The translations under genes were made by a program, and so were the position numbers. Below, piece by piece: positions 47,331-60,600 of a DNA stretch of 64,000 nucleotides (positions are counted from its first letter, which is position 1; every line of letters starts with the position of its first letter). The notes below the pieces were generated by a model. It saw only the letters and a program-made list of their open reading frames with translations. It was not told the origin of the DNA and did no database searches. The stretch comes from Bilabrum cf. latius (lineage: Eukaryota; Bigyra: Bicosoecida; Bigyra; Bicosoecida): the NCBI GenBank assembly GCA_965178125.1, contig OZ237775.1:62001-126000 (forward strand), written 5' to 3'.

Positions 47331-50300
47331 ATGCGTCGAGCGTGCAGGTCGGCTGCCACGAGGCTGTCTTGGCGCTTCAAAACGCAGCCTGTAAATGGAT
47401 GCATAACGACAGCTCGTGACTTCAAGGTACGACCAGCTTCGTTACAAACGGTGCTTCGAGCAGCGGCAAGAGCGTCCAGCTCGTCGCCGGTTGCGTCGGC
47501 CCAACAATAGCAACCGAGGAAGGCGGAACCCAGCACGCAGGCAAGCCAGTCCAAGGAGGCCGACCTGATTCGTATGGAAGAACAAGCCGCTGCGTTGCGA
47601 TTGGCGTCTCTATTTGCAGAGAGCGAAGCCGGTCCAGAAGGTTGGGAGGGCGGTGCTCCGGCTGACGCGTTCGGCGGCTCTCCAGCCGACCAAATGCTAT
47701 CAGAGGCAAATGGCACCGCCTCAAATATGACATTATCATCGGGGCAAATTCAGGCTCCTAGCTCCGAGGCGAACCACCCACTGGCCGCCGCTGGCACGCT
47801 GGGTGCTCCTGCCGCTGCTGCTGCTCAAGGACACGAGCTGCCGCACGCCGCTCCCGGCACAGCCTCTGGCAGCAATGACCCCGCCCCCATGTACGACGTG
47901 GACGCTCAGGAGTACAACTTCATCAACCGGCAGTCAGGGGAGAGCGCGACCTTCCGGCTGAGCCCCCGGTTCGTGGGGACCTACCGCGAGAGGACCCCCC
48001 CCTTCGGCTTCAACGGTCTGGGGGAGCTCGTCTACCAGAGGTCCTACGCCCGGGTGAGGCCGGACCTCGGGGGCAGACGAGAGAAATGGTTCGAAACGGT
48101 GGAGCGGGTGGTCAACGGGACGTACAACATGCAGAAGCGCTGGATCGAGCAGCACGACCTGGGGTGGAACCCGTGGAGGGCGCAGAGGAGCGCACAGGAA
48201 ATGTTCAGGAGGATCTTCGAGATGAAGTTCCTGCCGCCGGGGCGCGGGTTGTGGGCCATGGGCAGTCCCATCACCGAGAAGAAGATGCTGTACGCCGCCC
48301 TCAACAACTGCGCCTTTGTGTCCACGGAGAAACTGAAGCAGCAGCCCGCGCGTCCATTTGTGTTCCTCATGGACGCCGCCATGCTGGGCGTGGGTGTGGG
48401 CTTCGACACCAAGGGGGCCACCGTGGACGACCCCATGGTGGTGAGGGGGGTCAACGAGAGCAAGAAGCCAGTGCCCTGCGTGGTGCCAGACACGAGGGAG
48501 GGATGGGTGGACTCTGTCAGGACGCTGCTGGACGCGCATTTCCTGGGGAGGGCGCCCGTGGAATTCGACTACTCGCGCATCCGGGCCGCGGGGGCACCGA
48601 TCGAGGGATTCGGCGGCATAAGCAGCGGACCGGATGCCCTGAGTGACCTGCACGCGGACATCGTCAATGTGCTGGAGCCTCTTGCCGGGAAGCGCATCAC
48701 CGTGAGGGCCATCACGGACATCATGAACCTCATCGGGAGATGCGTGGTGAGCGGGAACGTGCGCCGAACCGCCGAGATCGCCTTTGGCGCCCCCGAATCG
48801 AGCGAGTTCCTTGACCTCAAGGACTTTGACAAGAACCCAGACAGGGCAGCCTACGGCTGGACCTCCAACAACAGCATCTTCGCCCCTCTTGGCATGCAAT
48901 ACGAAGAGGCATGCGAGCGAGTGGTGAGGAACGGGGAGCCGGGGTTCGCCTGGCTGGACAACATGCGGAGGTACTCTAGGATGGGCCAGCCCCCTGACGA
49001 CAAGGACTCGAGGGCGATGGGAGGCAACCCCTGCCTCGAGCAGACTCTCGAGTCGTACGAGCTATGCTGCCTCGTGGAGACCTTCCCCGCCAACCACGAC
49101 GACATCGAGGACTACAAGAAGACGCTCAAGTACGCTTATCTATACGCCAAGACGGTCACTCTGGGACGGACGCACTGGCCCATGGCAAACCGCGTGCTGC
49201 TCCGCAACCGGCGGATCGGTTGCTCCATGAGCGGCATCGCGCAGTTCGTGGCCCAGCGAGGCCTCTCTGAGCTCAGGGAGTGGTGCGAGGACGGGTACAG
49301 TGCCATCGAGCAGTACGACAAGCGGTACAGCGACTGGCTGGCCATCCCCAGGTCCATCAAGACGACGTGCATCAAGCCAAGCGGCACAGTGTCCCTGCTG
49401 GCGGGCGCCACGCCCGGCATGCACTACCCCGAGAGCCGCTTCTACATGAGGAGGGTGCGCCTGCCCAAGGGATCTGACCTTGTAGGTGCCCTGGAGAGAG
49501 CAGGGTACCACTTGGAGGAGGCGGAGCAGGAGAAGGACACGGTGGTGGTGACCTTCCCGGTCGACGTGGGAGAGGGGGTGCGGACCCAGGACGAGCTGAG
49601 CATGTGGGAGCAGCTGTCCCTGGCTGCCTTCCTGCAGAGGCACTGGGCGGACAACCAGGTATCGTGCACAGTGACCTTCGACCCAGAGACGGAGGGGCCC
49701 CAGCTGCCCCACGCCTTGCAGTACTTCCAGTACCAGCTCAAGGGGGTCAGCTTTTTGCCCAAGATGACGCACTCGTACGCGCAGATGCCCTACGAGGCCA
49801 TCGGCGAGGACGAGTACAGGTCGATGCTCGGTGGGATCGGGGCGTTGCAGTTCCATGCACCCGATGAAGCGGACCCCGCGGGGGGTGGCACCCAGGGGAG
49901 CAGCAGGGCGGGGAAAGGGGGGCCCGCCAGCGCGTACGGGTGGGCTGTGGGACCGCCGTCTGCATCCGGGACGGCGTCGGGAACGGGAACATGGCAGGGA
50001 CAGTGGCAGGGGCAGGCGGGTGGTGGGGAAGACGTGAGCCTTGCTGGGATGCCCGACCTGTTCTGCGATGCGGACGGGTGCGTGGTGCCGGCACAAAGCG
50101 GGGGATCTGTGGGTGGGAATGATGCGAGTGCGGGGGTGGGGGCGGAGGCGCGGTCGGTGGGTGCGAGACTGGAGGGGGTGCTTGGCGGTGGCGCTGCGGG
50201 CGAGGGGGCTGCAGGTGAGGGGGCCCCTGAGGACGAAAGGGAACTGTTTGGGGGCGTGCTGCCTTCGGACGAGGCAGGTGACGCGAGGGCGATGGGGGGC

Positions 50301-50387
50301 AGGGACGGGGCTGAGGGTGTGATGGGCGGTAGCGGGGGTGGGGGTGGGGAGGGGGAGAGGGGAGGGGGCCAGGGCGGGAGGCAGTGA
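47331..50387 (+). CDS. nrdJ: Adenosylcobalamin-dependent (class II) ribonucleotide reductase, with leader
   Basis: Monomeric RTPR of the Lactobacillus/Euglena type: reduces ribonucleotides using B12. 1018 aa, TGA stop. Catalytic core: LNNCAFVST, NPCLE at about residues 566-570 (active-site Cys568 and Glu570), ESYELCCLVET, and SGTVSLLAGATPGMHYP. Near residue 911 DLFCDADGCVV supplies the CX4C pair that re-reduces the active site. The first ~60 residues (MRRACRSAATRLSWRF...) are Arg/Ser/Ala-rich, a mitochondrial-type presequence, followed by QQ-TAG-Q, the only in-frame TAG. The C-terminal ~150 residues around and after the Cys pair are Gly-rich low complexity, unusual for the family. Confidence 0.93.
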
Positions 50388-50615
50388 GACTGCACGTGAG
50401 GGCGGTGGGCCGAATGCGATGTACAGACACACGGGCTGAAAGAAATGCTAGTATTGTATGCACTGCTGAATGACCCGATTTTTGCTGCACAAAGACACCA
50501 AAAGCGAAGTGGTGCCAGTTGCATTGATGATCGCCGCAACTGCTGTGACTCCGAGTCGTACTCAAGAACGAAACGCGAATCGATGCATGGTGAAGTCATC
50601 TGGGTTGTTGTGGGC

Positions 50616-52931
50616 ATGGCAGATGGGGATAATATTTCGCGAAAGTATCCTCCTGATGCCGATTACCTGCATGCAGAGCTTGTTGAGCGCATTGATGTAA
50701 ATGGCGGTACGGATCTTCGATTGCCGTCGTCGCTCACAGAGGGTCAGATGGAGATGCTGATGGATTTCTTGCAAAAGAGACCGCAGCTGAAGCATTTAAG
50801 TCTGCAATATGGCCTGAGGCTCGAAACTGCAGTGATTCTGGCGGCAGGGCTCCAGCGAAGTCGACACCTGTAGGTCTTGACAATCTCCTGGAATCCAGGC
50901 CTTGGTGATCAAGGTCTCACCGCAGTCCTGTAGGCGCTTGAAATGCATCCTAGTATAAATTAGCTGCATTTGGCCGGTCTCCACTGGAGCCATGCCGGTA
51001 TTGAGGCGCTTTCAGTGTTGATTCGAACTTGTCGGGAGCTGGAGCTTGTAGATGCTCGGTTGATGAAAGTTGCAGACGACAGGGAGCCACTGAAAGACGG
51101 ATACTTGGAAGCAATAACCTTGTTTGCACGGGCACTTGCTCAGCGGGGACAGAACAAAATGCAGCCTGTCGATCTTGATGTGGGCGGCTGCTCATCAGAT
51201 ATCTTGCACCCTAGCATAGGCAACTTGCTTGGAGCCTTTGCGAAGCACGGAAGCCAGGCTGGGATAGGTCATCTTTCGTTAAATGAGTCCAAATTGACTG
51301 CAGCACACATGTGCCATATCGCTCGTATGGTGGCACCTGGTTTCAGCTGTCATGACCTGCCTGTCGAGGGTGACTTTCTGGGTCCGGATGGGCAGGTGCA
51401 GCATGATCAAGTCCGCGGCTTTGTAGAAGCCAGATCCAAAGACGACCCCTTGGAGGTATCGCAGTTGCCCCCAAAGAGCGCTCTGAAACGGCTGTCTCTC
51501 GACAAGAACTCCCTGAATGGTCCCAGCTGCCTCTTGCTCGCTCGGGCACTCTCCCAGAACGACACGCTCGAGCGGCTGAGAATGAACGACAACCCGGTAG
51601 GCGCGCTGGGAGCAGCCGCAATCGCCGTTGCACTGGAACATTCCGCGCGACTCAATGCTCTCCACCTGAGTTCGGGCACTGTTCCTGCGGCATCTGCCGG
51701 ACAGGTGTTTGATGCGGTGGGCCTGAACTGTGCGCTGCATGAGCTTCGGATAGAGACAGCAAGGCCACCCGAGGGAGACGCGGTCGATAGCTTGTGCCAG
51801 GCGCTTGTAAAGCACCCCTCAATGCGTGGGATCAGATGGGACGGCTTTGCCTCCAGGGAGGACCCCGGGGTGGGTGGCTTCCTGCGAGCGATCGCAACGG
51901 CCCCAGTTTTAGAGAGGTGCATCATACCCATGCCCAGGCACCCCAACTTTACGCGAATCGGTAGAATCGTCGGTAAGGCCAAGCTTCATGAGAGATTCCA
52001 GCCAATCCTGGCGGCATGCGCGACACTGCCAAGTGCACCCGGCGCATCAGCCGCCGAGACTAGAGTCGCGTCTCAATTCCAGGGCAAGCCCGCTACCGAG
52101 AGTCCTCTGGGCCGCTGGATGGGGATTGAGTATGCCACCTCAGTGCTGCGAGCCTCGTTCAATGAGGAGCAAAAGGCTGCGTTCGACGCTGCGGAGGCCG
52201 CGAGAAGGTGTGCTGCGGGCCCGTGCAAGGAATAGACAGGCCCCGTAGTGCCGCAACCACTTTTGTGCCCATGCCCTGACGCGGCCGCCTTTTTGGCCCG
52301 CGCTTTAGACCCAGTGTGGCGACATGTGTGCAATGATGCTGCATCGGGGGCAGGGGCGGGCGCTAGCTCGGGGGCAGACGATACAGCTGCGCCTGACATG
52401 CGGATGATGCGTGGGTGCCTGCAGCTGGCATTGGCACTCGAGGCCATGGGCAGGGGCACGGGCGATTTTGCGGCATACACGAGAATGGATCTAGATCCAG
52501 ATGTAGCAGCTGGATGTGCCCGTGTGGCACGATCACGCATGTGGACTGCGTTGCGCTCGAGCGGGTGCATCCGCATGCTTCGCGCCATCTCAGTCGAGGG
52601 AAGGAGGGGTAGGGGCGCGGTGTGGGCCAGGTTGTTCCCTCTGTGGTGTGGGGTGGAAGAGGTGCTGAGTGCGGAGAGGGCGAGGGGCTTGGTGCGATGG
52701 AGGCATGGACTGGAGGCCAAGAGGGACGCTGGGATGGTGTTCCAGGCGGCGAATGAGGGCAGGCCTTTAGAGCTGGCCAGGAGGCTGAGGCTGGGCAAGC
52801 TGGCGGGCGGGCTGGAGATGGAGGGAGAGGTGGAGGACGGGGCGGGCGGGACGAAGCTTGTTGGTCCGCTGGAGGCAGCTCGATTGGGAGGACACGACGA
52901 TTGCGTTAGGGTGTTGGAGGGCATGCATTGA
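50616..52931 (+). CDS. Leucine-rich-repeat protein with ankyrin-like C-terminus
   Basis: 771 aa, ending TGA. Ribonuclease-inhibitor-type LRRs: LKHLSLQYGLRLETAVILAAGL then LQVLTISWNPGLGDQGLTAV, with TAGs at 50871, 50931 and 50961 in LxVL, VLxAL and INxLHLAG positions where Gln is usual. More LRRs follow (LKRLSLDKNSLNGPSCLLLA; LERLRMNDNPVGALGAAAIA). TAG at 52233-52235 leads into a second part with PLLCPCPDAAAF and, at the end, GPLEAARLGGHDDCVRVLEG, one ankyrin-like repeat. In-frame ATGs also exist at 50445 and 50583; 50616 is chosen because upstream codons look non-coding. Tandem with the reductase, 228 bp downstream. No enzymatic domain seen. Confidence 0.7.
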
Positions 52932-53195
52932 TGCATCGCAGCGGTGCGCTGGGCCTTCTGGACTGCCACCAATGGGCTTGGCCCGGATCAGTTGAATTGC
53001 AATCATTGAGCATATACTTTGCTTTGAGCTACTGGACAAGCCTATGGGGGGTATATGCATTAGATACTTGCAGTCTGCCATACGTAGATCTAATATCGTT
53101 GAAGCCTGCCAGCAGCATCCTGAGCTTCACTCGTCACATCTGCAATCACGAACGGAAACCTCCCGAAATGCATACCGTTCAATAGCAGGGATACA

Positions 53196-54364
53196 ATGGA
53201 GACATCAGCGCCCGTCGCTACGGGGATGAAGCGAGCGACGCACCCTTTGGAGCTTTCCTTCCGCGGGATCACTTGCGTTGAGGGTAAGGAGATTGTTTGC
53301 CTGTTTCTTCACTTGCAGTTGGTGCTGTTTGGCAAGGCTGTCGAGTCCTATCATAGCTTGAATGCACCGCAGATATTGTAAGAAGAGTTGTAGAAGAGTA
53401 GAGAGAAAAAGGAATACTCGCAAAAGAAGACGAAACCGCAGCAGCCATTGTTGCCGCCGAGAAGGGAGCTGCAGGGCTAGGTGCCGTGTCCGGAGCCGAT
53501 GAGCTCACCGACGACGAAATCTTGGAACGATTGGGTCTTGCTGGAGACGGATTGGGCGCAGGTGGCATTGCAGCTGGAGTGGATGGACCGGATGGAAGCG
53601 GCATGCCGGGCGAAGGTGGCGAGGGCTCGTTGGGCGATTTGCTGCTGAGCCCGTCGGGCAAGAAGGGAGGCAGCGGAGGGGAGGGCGCATCGATCGAGTC
53701 TATTCTGGAGGCATCCGGTGGAGTCATGCCCGTCAGGAGGTCCTACTCAGCGGTGAGGCTGGACAACAACGGCCTGCGGTCGCTCGGAGGACTCGTAGAG
53801 GCTCTCGCCATCGTGTGCTCGGACGTGGCGGAGATCCGATGGCTGGATCTCAGCCACAACTCCATCGACAGCGATGGACTCAGGGCAGCGGGACTGGACG
53901 CCTTGCCCGCCCTCAGGACGCTGCATCTGCATGGGAATAAGATCCACGGACACAGGGCGGTCCGCGCAGCATTCGGAACCCTCGTGGAGGGCGGCTGCAG
54001 GCGGTCCGCGCACGGGCCCATGACCCCGGCGCACGGGCATCTGCTTGCCCTGTCCCTGCACGCGAACCCGATCAAGGAAGCCCCCGCCTACCGTGAATGG
54101 GTGCTGGGCAGTTTCCCGGGTCTGGATCGACTGGATGGCGTCCCAGTGACGAGGAGGGAGAGAGACTATGCATCGGCTTGGCTCGAGATACACGGGAGAG
54201 GGGGGCCGGGGGCAGTACCTGCGCACGTGATGGCAACCTTTGGGCTGGATGTGGAGGGGAAGGAGCTGGCCAAGGCGAGGAGGAGGAAGCCGCTGGGGCT
54301 GGCGGGGGAGGCTGTGGATGACGACGATGATGACGACGGGGGGGGGGGGGCCGAGGGGACTTGA
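53196..54364 (+). CDS. LRRC51: LRRC51-like leucine-rich-repeat protein
   Basis: 359 aa in two exons, 53196-53283 and 53373-54364. The 89-bp intron starts GTAAGG, ends ACCGCAG, phase 1, and joins PLELSFRGITCVE to DIVRRVVEE (TAG) REKG, matching the conserved LRRC51 start (LDYSFRSIHVIQDLV). After a Gly-rich acidic linker come the LRRs: VRLDNNGLRSL, IRWLDLSHNSIDS, LRTLHLHGNKI, LLALSLHANPI. The capping AYREWVLGSFPGLDRLDGVP follows, typical of the LRRC51/dynein-LRR group. Acidic C-terminal tail and TGA. LRRC51 is associated with ciliated organisms, so this is weak evidence for a flagellate stage. Confidence 0.8.
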
Positions 54365-54456
54365 TGATTGATCCGGATCGATGCGAACACACATGCATAT
54401 CGGCGGATGATCTGTGGCTCGCATGCCTCCCACTGATGATCGGATACTTCCAAAGC

Positions 54457-56347
54457 TCACTATCTGCCCTCCTGCATCGCACTCGTCACACCAAATGCCC
54501 CCGCACCTCTACGCATCCACGCCAGCGCCCCGTTGCCCCGACTCACCGCCGCCCACCACTTGCCCAGCTTCTCCCCAGCATACACCACGCTCCTGGACAC
54601 CCCCGCCGAGCACACGCCCTTGATCGTCTATCCAGCCGCCGCCCGCCCCACCGCCCCCGCCAGCGTTGGTCGCAGTGCGGCCGCCAGCCGGTGCCTAGCA
54701 GCAGCTCCCACTGCCGCCAGAGAGCCGGCCACAGCCCTTTGGCCCGGGCTGCCCCTCAGGCGATGCAGGCCCCCTACCAGGCCCCTCGAGGTCGCCCCCA
54801 GCAGCCTTGCGCGCAGAGCGCCCAGCCCCGTGCCCACGGGTGCGTGCGCCAGCTGTGCACTCCCATGGGATGCACCGTGCTACCCGCCATCGCCCCCATG
54901 CGCCTCATGCCCCCTTCTCTCTCTTGCTCTGGCCACCGCCCTCCTCGCCCTCGCCCTAGCCACCCGGGCTTCGGCCCAGCCTCGCCGCCCCAAGGCCAGC
55001 CCCACACGAGCGACGGCGGCGCTTCCGGCCCGGCCCGCGCCGCCTCTCACATTCGCACTCGTCACAGCAGCCTACCCAGCCTCGGCCAGCAGCTCCGCCG
55101 GCTCGAACGCCCGCCCCACGGCCCCCTCCGTCAGCGACTCCGAGTCCCTCCAGGCGACCTCCTGCTGCACCCACTGGGGCAGCCCCCCCAGCAGAGACAG
55201 CCCAGCCTCCGGCCCGTCCGCCTGGAACAACACCTCTTGCCCCGTGACCCGGGAGAGGAAACCACGCTCGGCAAACCACGGCGAACCTTCGCCCTCCAGT
55301 GCAGCGGGACCGCCCTTCTCCTGCTCTTCCGCCCCCTCACTCTACCCCTACTTGTCCGTGTCTCTGTACTCATCCACCAGCTCCCCCTGCAGCAGCCCCT
55401 TGCCCTAGCCATCTCCCCCCGAGCCCCATTCCGACTGCCCTCCCCCCTGTGCTATGCCGAGATACACGCTAGCAATCGCCGCCCTGTTCTTCCTCACGAT
55501 GTTCATCACCTTGTCTGGGTGCTCCCCCAGCAGCATCCGCCAGTCGCCCGCATACGACAGCCCGCACACAGAGGCACACAGCTCGTCCAAGGTGAAGCGG
55601 GGAGGCAGGAGGAGCAACGCCGCGCGGAGAGCTGCCTGTCTGTTCCTCAGCACCGCTCGGTCCAAGTCGGGTCTGGTGCGGAGGACCCGCACCGGCTTGT
55701 GGAGCCTCCCCGCGGCGTACAGGGAGGTCCAGGAGGAGCAGTCCGCCGCGAGGTCCGTCGTGGAGATGACGCCGTACTTAATGCGGGGCCACGGGCTAGA
55801 AGAGGAGGAGGAGGAAAATGATGATGATGATGATGATGATGAAGGGTGCTCGTTTCGCTTTACGGCTGCGGTGGGTGCAGGGACCTGCGAGCATTCGAAA
55901 GAGGCGAATAGGATTCATTTGCGGTGGCGCACTATGCAGAAGGGTTTGCTAGAGTGAGTGGGTGCATCTAAGTGTACTTACCAACGCATTGTACCACATT
56001 CCAGCGCCAAACCCAGTTTGCATCATTGAAACAGCCTTAGGACCGAGGTGGCCAGCGCCTGCGTAGTGATCTCGGTGCCTCCTAAAATTTTCTTCATGCC
56101 ACGCAAGGGGATCATCCACGGCAAAAATCATATCAACCATAGGTGGTGGTCCAGAGAAATCTGCGAAAGTACCAGAGTAGATTCTATTGCGATCCGAAAT
56201 GGTGGCCCCGAAGAATAGTAGGTGCAACTGCCTGCTGCATCGCTCACTGGCATATCCATCCTATTCAAATACGCCGCTACCGTATGCTATACCAAATGAA
56301 ACACTCGGGAAGCACGATAGAATATTATCAAATTTTATAGACGGCAT
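54457..56347 (-). CDS. TAM41: TAM41 mitochondrial CDP-diacylglycerol synthase
   Basis: Makes CDP-DAG for cardiolipin at the inner mitochondrial membrane. Three exons: 56248-56347, 55982-56160 and 54457-55884. Introns are 87 bp (GTGAGC...TTTCGCAG) and 97 bp (GTAAGT...CTCGCAG). The start MPSIKFDNILSCFPSVSFGI leads to AYGSGVFE-TAG-DG; the human protein has YGSGVYRQAG, so the TAG (56261-56263) aligns with Gln. Then MVDMIFAVDDPLAWH, LGPKAVSM, GAGMWYNAL, IKYGVIS, LSYAGDWRMLLGEHPDKVMNIV. The C-terminal TIKGVCSAGVSRSVVYAGEK lies beyond several more TAGs. 568 aa with an inserted Ala/Arg-rich region, longer than most family members. Converges with LRRC51, 92 bp apart. Confidence 0.93.
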
Positions 56348-57216
<869 letters not shown>

Positions 57217-57626
57217 GCGCCGTGAGCGCTGTGAGAGAGTGGCAGGTATGAATTGATGATTTACCGACAGATTGTGACCAGCTGTGTTTTAAATCTAGAT
57301 ATACCTGGTACAGCAACCTTCGCTCTTGCGGTGGTTGCTGGCGGCCTCACTGATGTTGTCATCTGCTGGTCTGCCCGGGCTTACGTATCTTACGTCTCGA
57401 GCCGGGTCGACCACGACGATAGGTCGCGATGCGCGACGAGTCGGCGACGACGAGCCCAGCAGCGAATCTGCACGGTACTACAAGCGAATCTTGTTTGCGT
57501 AGATTCGTCGATCCGTTGAAAGGCCTGACAGAAGATTATCGCCCAATTCTCACTCGTACTGATAAGTCGAGAACATACACCGAGATAAAGAAGGCTCCAT
57601 TCTATACGTTACCTCTGAACGTAAAC
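57217..57626. other. Region between H3 and the NLR-like gene
   Basis: 410 bp. From ATG 57429 the NLR-like frame is already open, so 57429-57626 may be coding; the sequence there lacks features that settle it. Nothing else supported. Confidence 0.4.
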
Positions 57627-60600
57627 ATGTCAGGCTCACAAGACGGCTCATCAGCATCATGGGATGAGGAAGATCCTCGCACGTGGATCGTGACGGCAGT
57701 CACTGCCGCCCTATCGGTCATTGTATCTCACCTTGCGTGGTGGATTTGGTATCGATGCGTTATATCGTCCTTAAACAGGTCAAGTCCCGCCGCTGGAGGG
57801 CTATACGAGGGTGCCGCCCTTGCCTGGGAAATGTACGGCGATTTCTCTGGCGAAGCTGCTGACCCTGTCAAGGCTTTTGTCTGTGATATAGCGCACGCAA
57901 TCGCCGTAAAACGGACTAATGAGACGGTTGAAGGCATCGCAGATGGTGAACAAGCGTTGCGGTCGCCGAGACCGTTCAATTCCAAGGAGTCAGCGCGTCC
58001 AGCTCCATCTCCCGTTCCATCCAGTCGGTCAGGGGCAAGTTCAGAGCGACTTTCTAAAGGAGGTTCGGGAAAGCCAAAGTTTCTGTTTGACTCCCTTGCG
58101 AGCATGGAAGAAGAAGTCCAGTCTGGCCTGACCAAGTCCGAGGCTCGCGAGGTCATGGTTCGCCTTGGTCGCATCATGAAGAAGGTGACCAGCCCGGTGC
58201 GATCGTGGCTCGGGTGGATTCTATGCGACTGCCTGGAAGACTACCGCTACAATGTGGACAGCTTAACTCCGGAGAACAAGCGCAAAGTTGTCTTCGGCAT
58301 GATCGACGAAGATTTCAAGCTCGATGACTCCGACGAGGACACGAGCTGCATGGGCGAGCTGCGCCACATGCTCTGTTGCTATCGATGCGGACCATGCGTG
58401 CCGTCCTGCAGGGATGCGTGCTGCTGTTGGTCGTCTTGTGCTGACTGCTGGGACGGCTGCACCTCAGACAAGGGCGCGTGCGGATGCTGCTGCACCTGGC
58501 TTCCCGAGACCTACTGCTGCCGCTCCCCCACACCAATGGCCCCCGCGAGCAAAACGTACAAGCTGGTCCTTGCGAGGCCCCTTCTGGAGCCAATGAAGCC
58601 GCCGCTGCGTGGAACTATCCCCGAAGTGCAAGCCATCCGCGAGTGGACAGAGGTATCGAGCGACGCGCTGGCACCATCCCACCCGCGCCGCCCGGACAAA
58701 GTGTGGAACCACGGCCCCTGGCGGGCTATGGAAGAGCTCACGCAGGAACACCGGCCCGCGCTGCAGACGCACATGGGCGTGTGGGAGCTCAGCCAGATAA
58801 GGCTGGTGCCGTCCATGTCCTCGAGCATGACCTTGGGCCTGCGAGTACAGCATGAGGCCGGTATGGGCGAGGTGCAGCCCCTCACACCGGGACATGCCCT
58901 GAGTTTCTCGGACTTTAAGGAGGGACGCGTGGTTGTGAAGGTGGACAAGGCGTGGGGCACAGATGATTGGGACGCTGACGGCAGCTGGAGCCTGCACCTA
59001 TCGCCGCGTTTCGATTTCCGTGGCAATGCCCGGCGGGGTGCAAGTCCGACGGACGGTATAGCGGGCAGAGGCCATTTTACAGATGGCGTTGTAGTTGATG
59101 CCGTGCCCTTGACTGGCCTCCACCTAAAGATCCCGGTGGATCCTGGCATGAAGCTGCTGCAGGAGCTGGTCATGAAGAACCGAAAAACGTTCGCAGAGTC
59201 CATGCTGGACTTTCAGTTCCTTCAGCAAGACCGTCACTCTGGAGCCGCAGCAGGCAGACATGCCCGCAGTCAGTAGCGCCCAACATCTGCTCCATTGTAG
59301 GAAATGTACCGGGAACTCATCCTCACAGAGGCAGTACTAGTAGGTCACGAGGCGCACGCAGGCCTCCGCCGGCTAGGATCGGACGGGCGCGGAGGCAGGA
59401 GAAGGTTGACGAGCGGCACTGGTGTGTCGCGTGTCGCCTCGGTGAAGCGAGCGGCAAGCAGAAAGACACACCCGAGAGAACAAGGTCAGCACTCAAACGG
59501 TGCTGCTGCGGTGAGCTCCATCGCAGCAGGCCGTGCGGCCCGCGCGCCCATGGGCATGCTGCCACCCGCGTCGGGAGCAGGTGAGACCAGGCCCGCACCA
59601 TTTGTGCCACACAGTGGAGGAAGCAAGAGCATTGGGGGCGGCTATGGGATGCACGCTGGTACCGGGGGCATGATGGAAGCAGCATGTCGTGGAAGCTGCG
59701 AAGACCCAGCGATCGCACCGGATGCAGCTAGCCCGAGCGCTGTCGTGCCACTGGTTGCGCCCAGTGGTCAAGCCAAAGCCAGCAAACATGATCAGAACGC
59801 CAAAGGTTCAATCAAGGTGCGTGAGCTTACCCCGGAGGAGAGGGCAGCCGATCGTGAGCTGTCCGAGACCATCCAGTCGATGGACTGGTCACCGATGTGG
59901 GAGGAGCTGCTGATGCTCAGGGGCGGGTCTCACTAGTACTCGGCGCTCTACGAGGAGAACCTTGAGCAGGCAAGGAAGACGGCACGGGAAAAGTTCGGGC
60001 GCAGCATCGAATGGGCCTCCGCCTTTGAGGACAGGGACCTGTTGTCTCTTCCAGGGGGTGGATCCGGGACCGAGATGCTGGCTCACCATGGAGGTGCTTC
60101 ACGTCAAGGGCTAGGGCCTGTTGTCCACCGCCGGCAGTCCTCTGTAGACTTTACCGGCGGGAACTTTGCTGTGGGTGCCGTGCAATTGGAGCAGCTGATC
60201 CCTTCGTCCGACTCTGCTCGAGTGGTGGTGCAGGGGGCTGCCGGGACGGGCAAGACTACGCTGCTGAAGCGCCTTGGATACCTATGGGCGACAGGGCCTG
60301 GATATGACGTGCCAGTGGAGGCTGATACACGTGACGTGGCTTGCTGGCAGCAATTTGACCTGGTGATGCGGGTGGATCTGTCATCCATTGTGTTCGAAAG
60401 CGCAAGTACCTTCAGTGATGTGCTTGCGATGGTGCTAGGTCGGTCAGCGGACTCTGCAAGCGTCGGTAAGATGGTGCGTATGGGAGAGGTACGACTGCTG
60501 TTGCTGCTGGATTCTCTCGATAGCTGCTCGCACACTGAGAGCGACAGCTACAAGTGCGCAAGGCAGCTATTGCAGGGTATTGCGCCACCTAGCGTCTCGA

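Noticed and set aside
54361-55821. 486-codon plus-strand open frame
   Set aside because: Antisense to TAM41 exon 3, which has clear family motifs.
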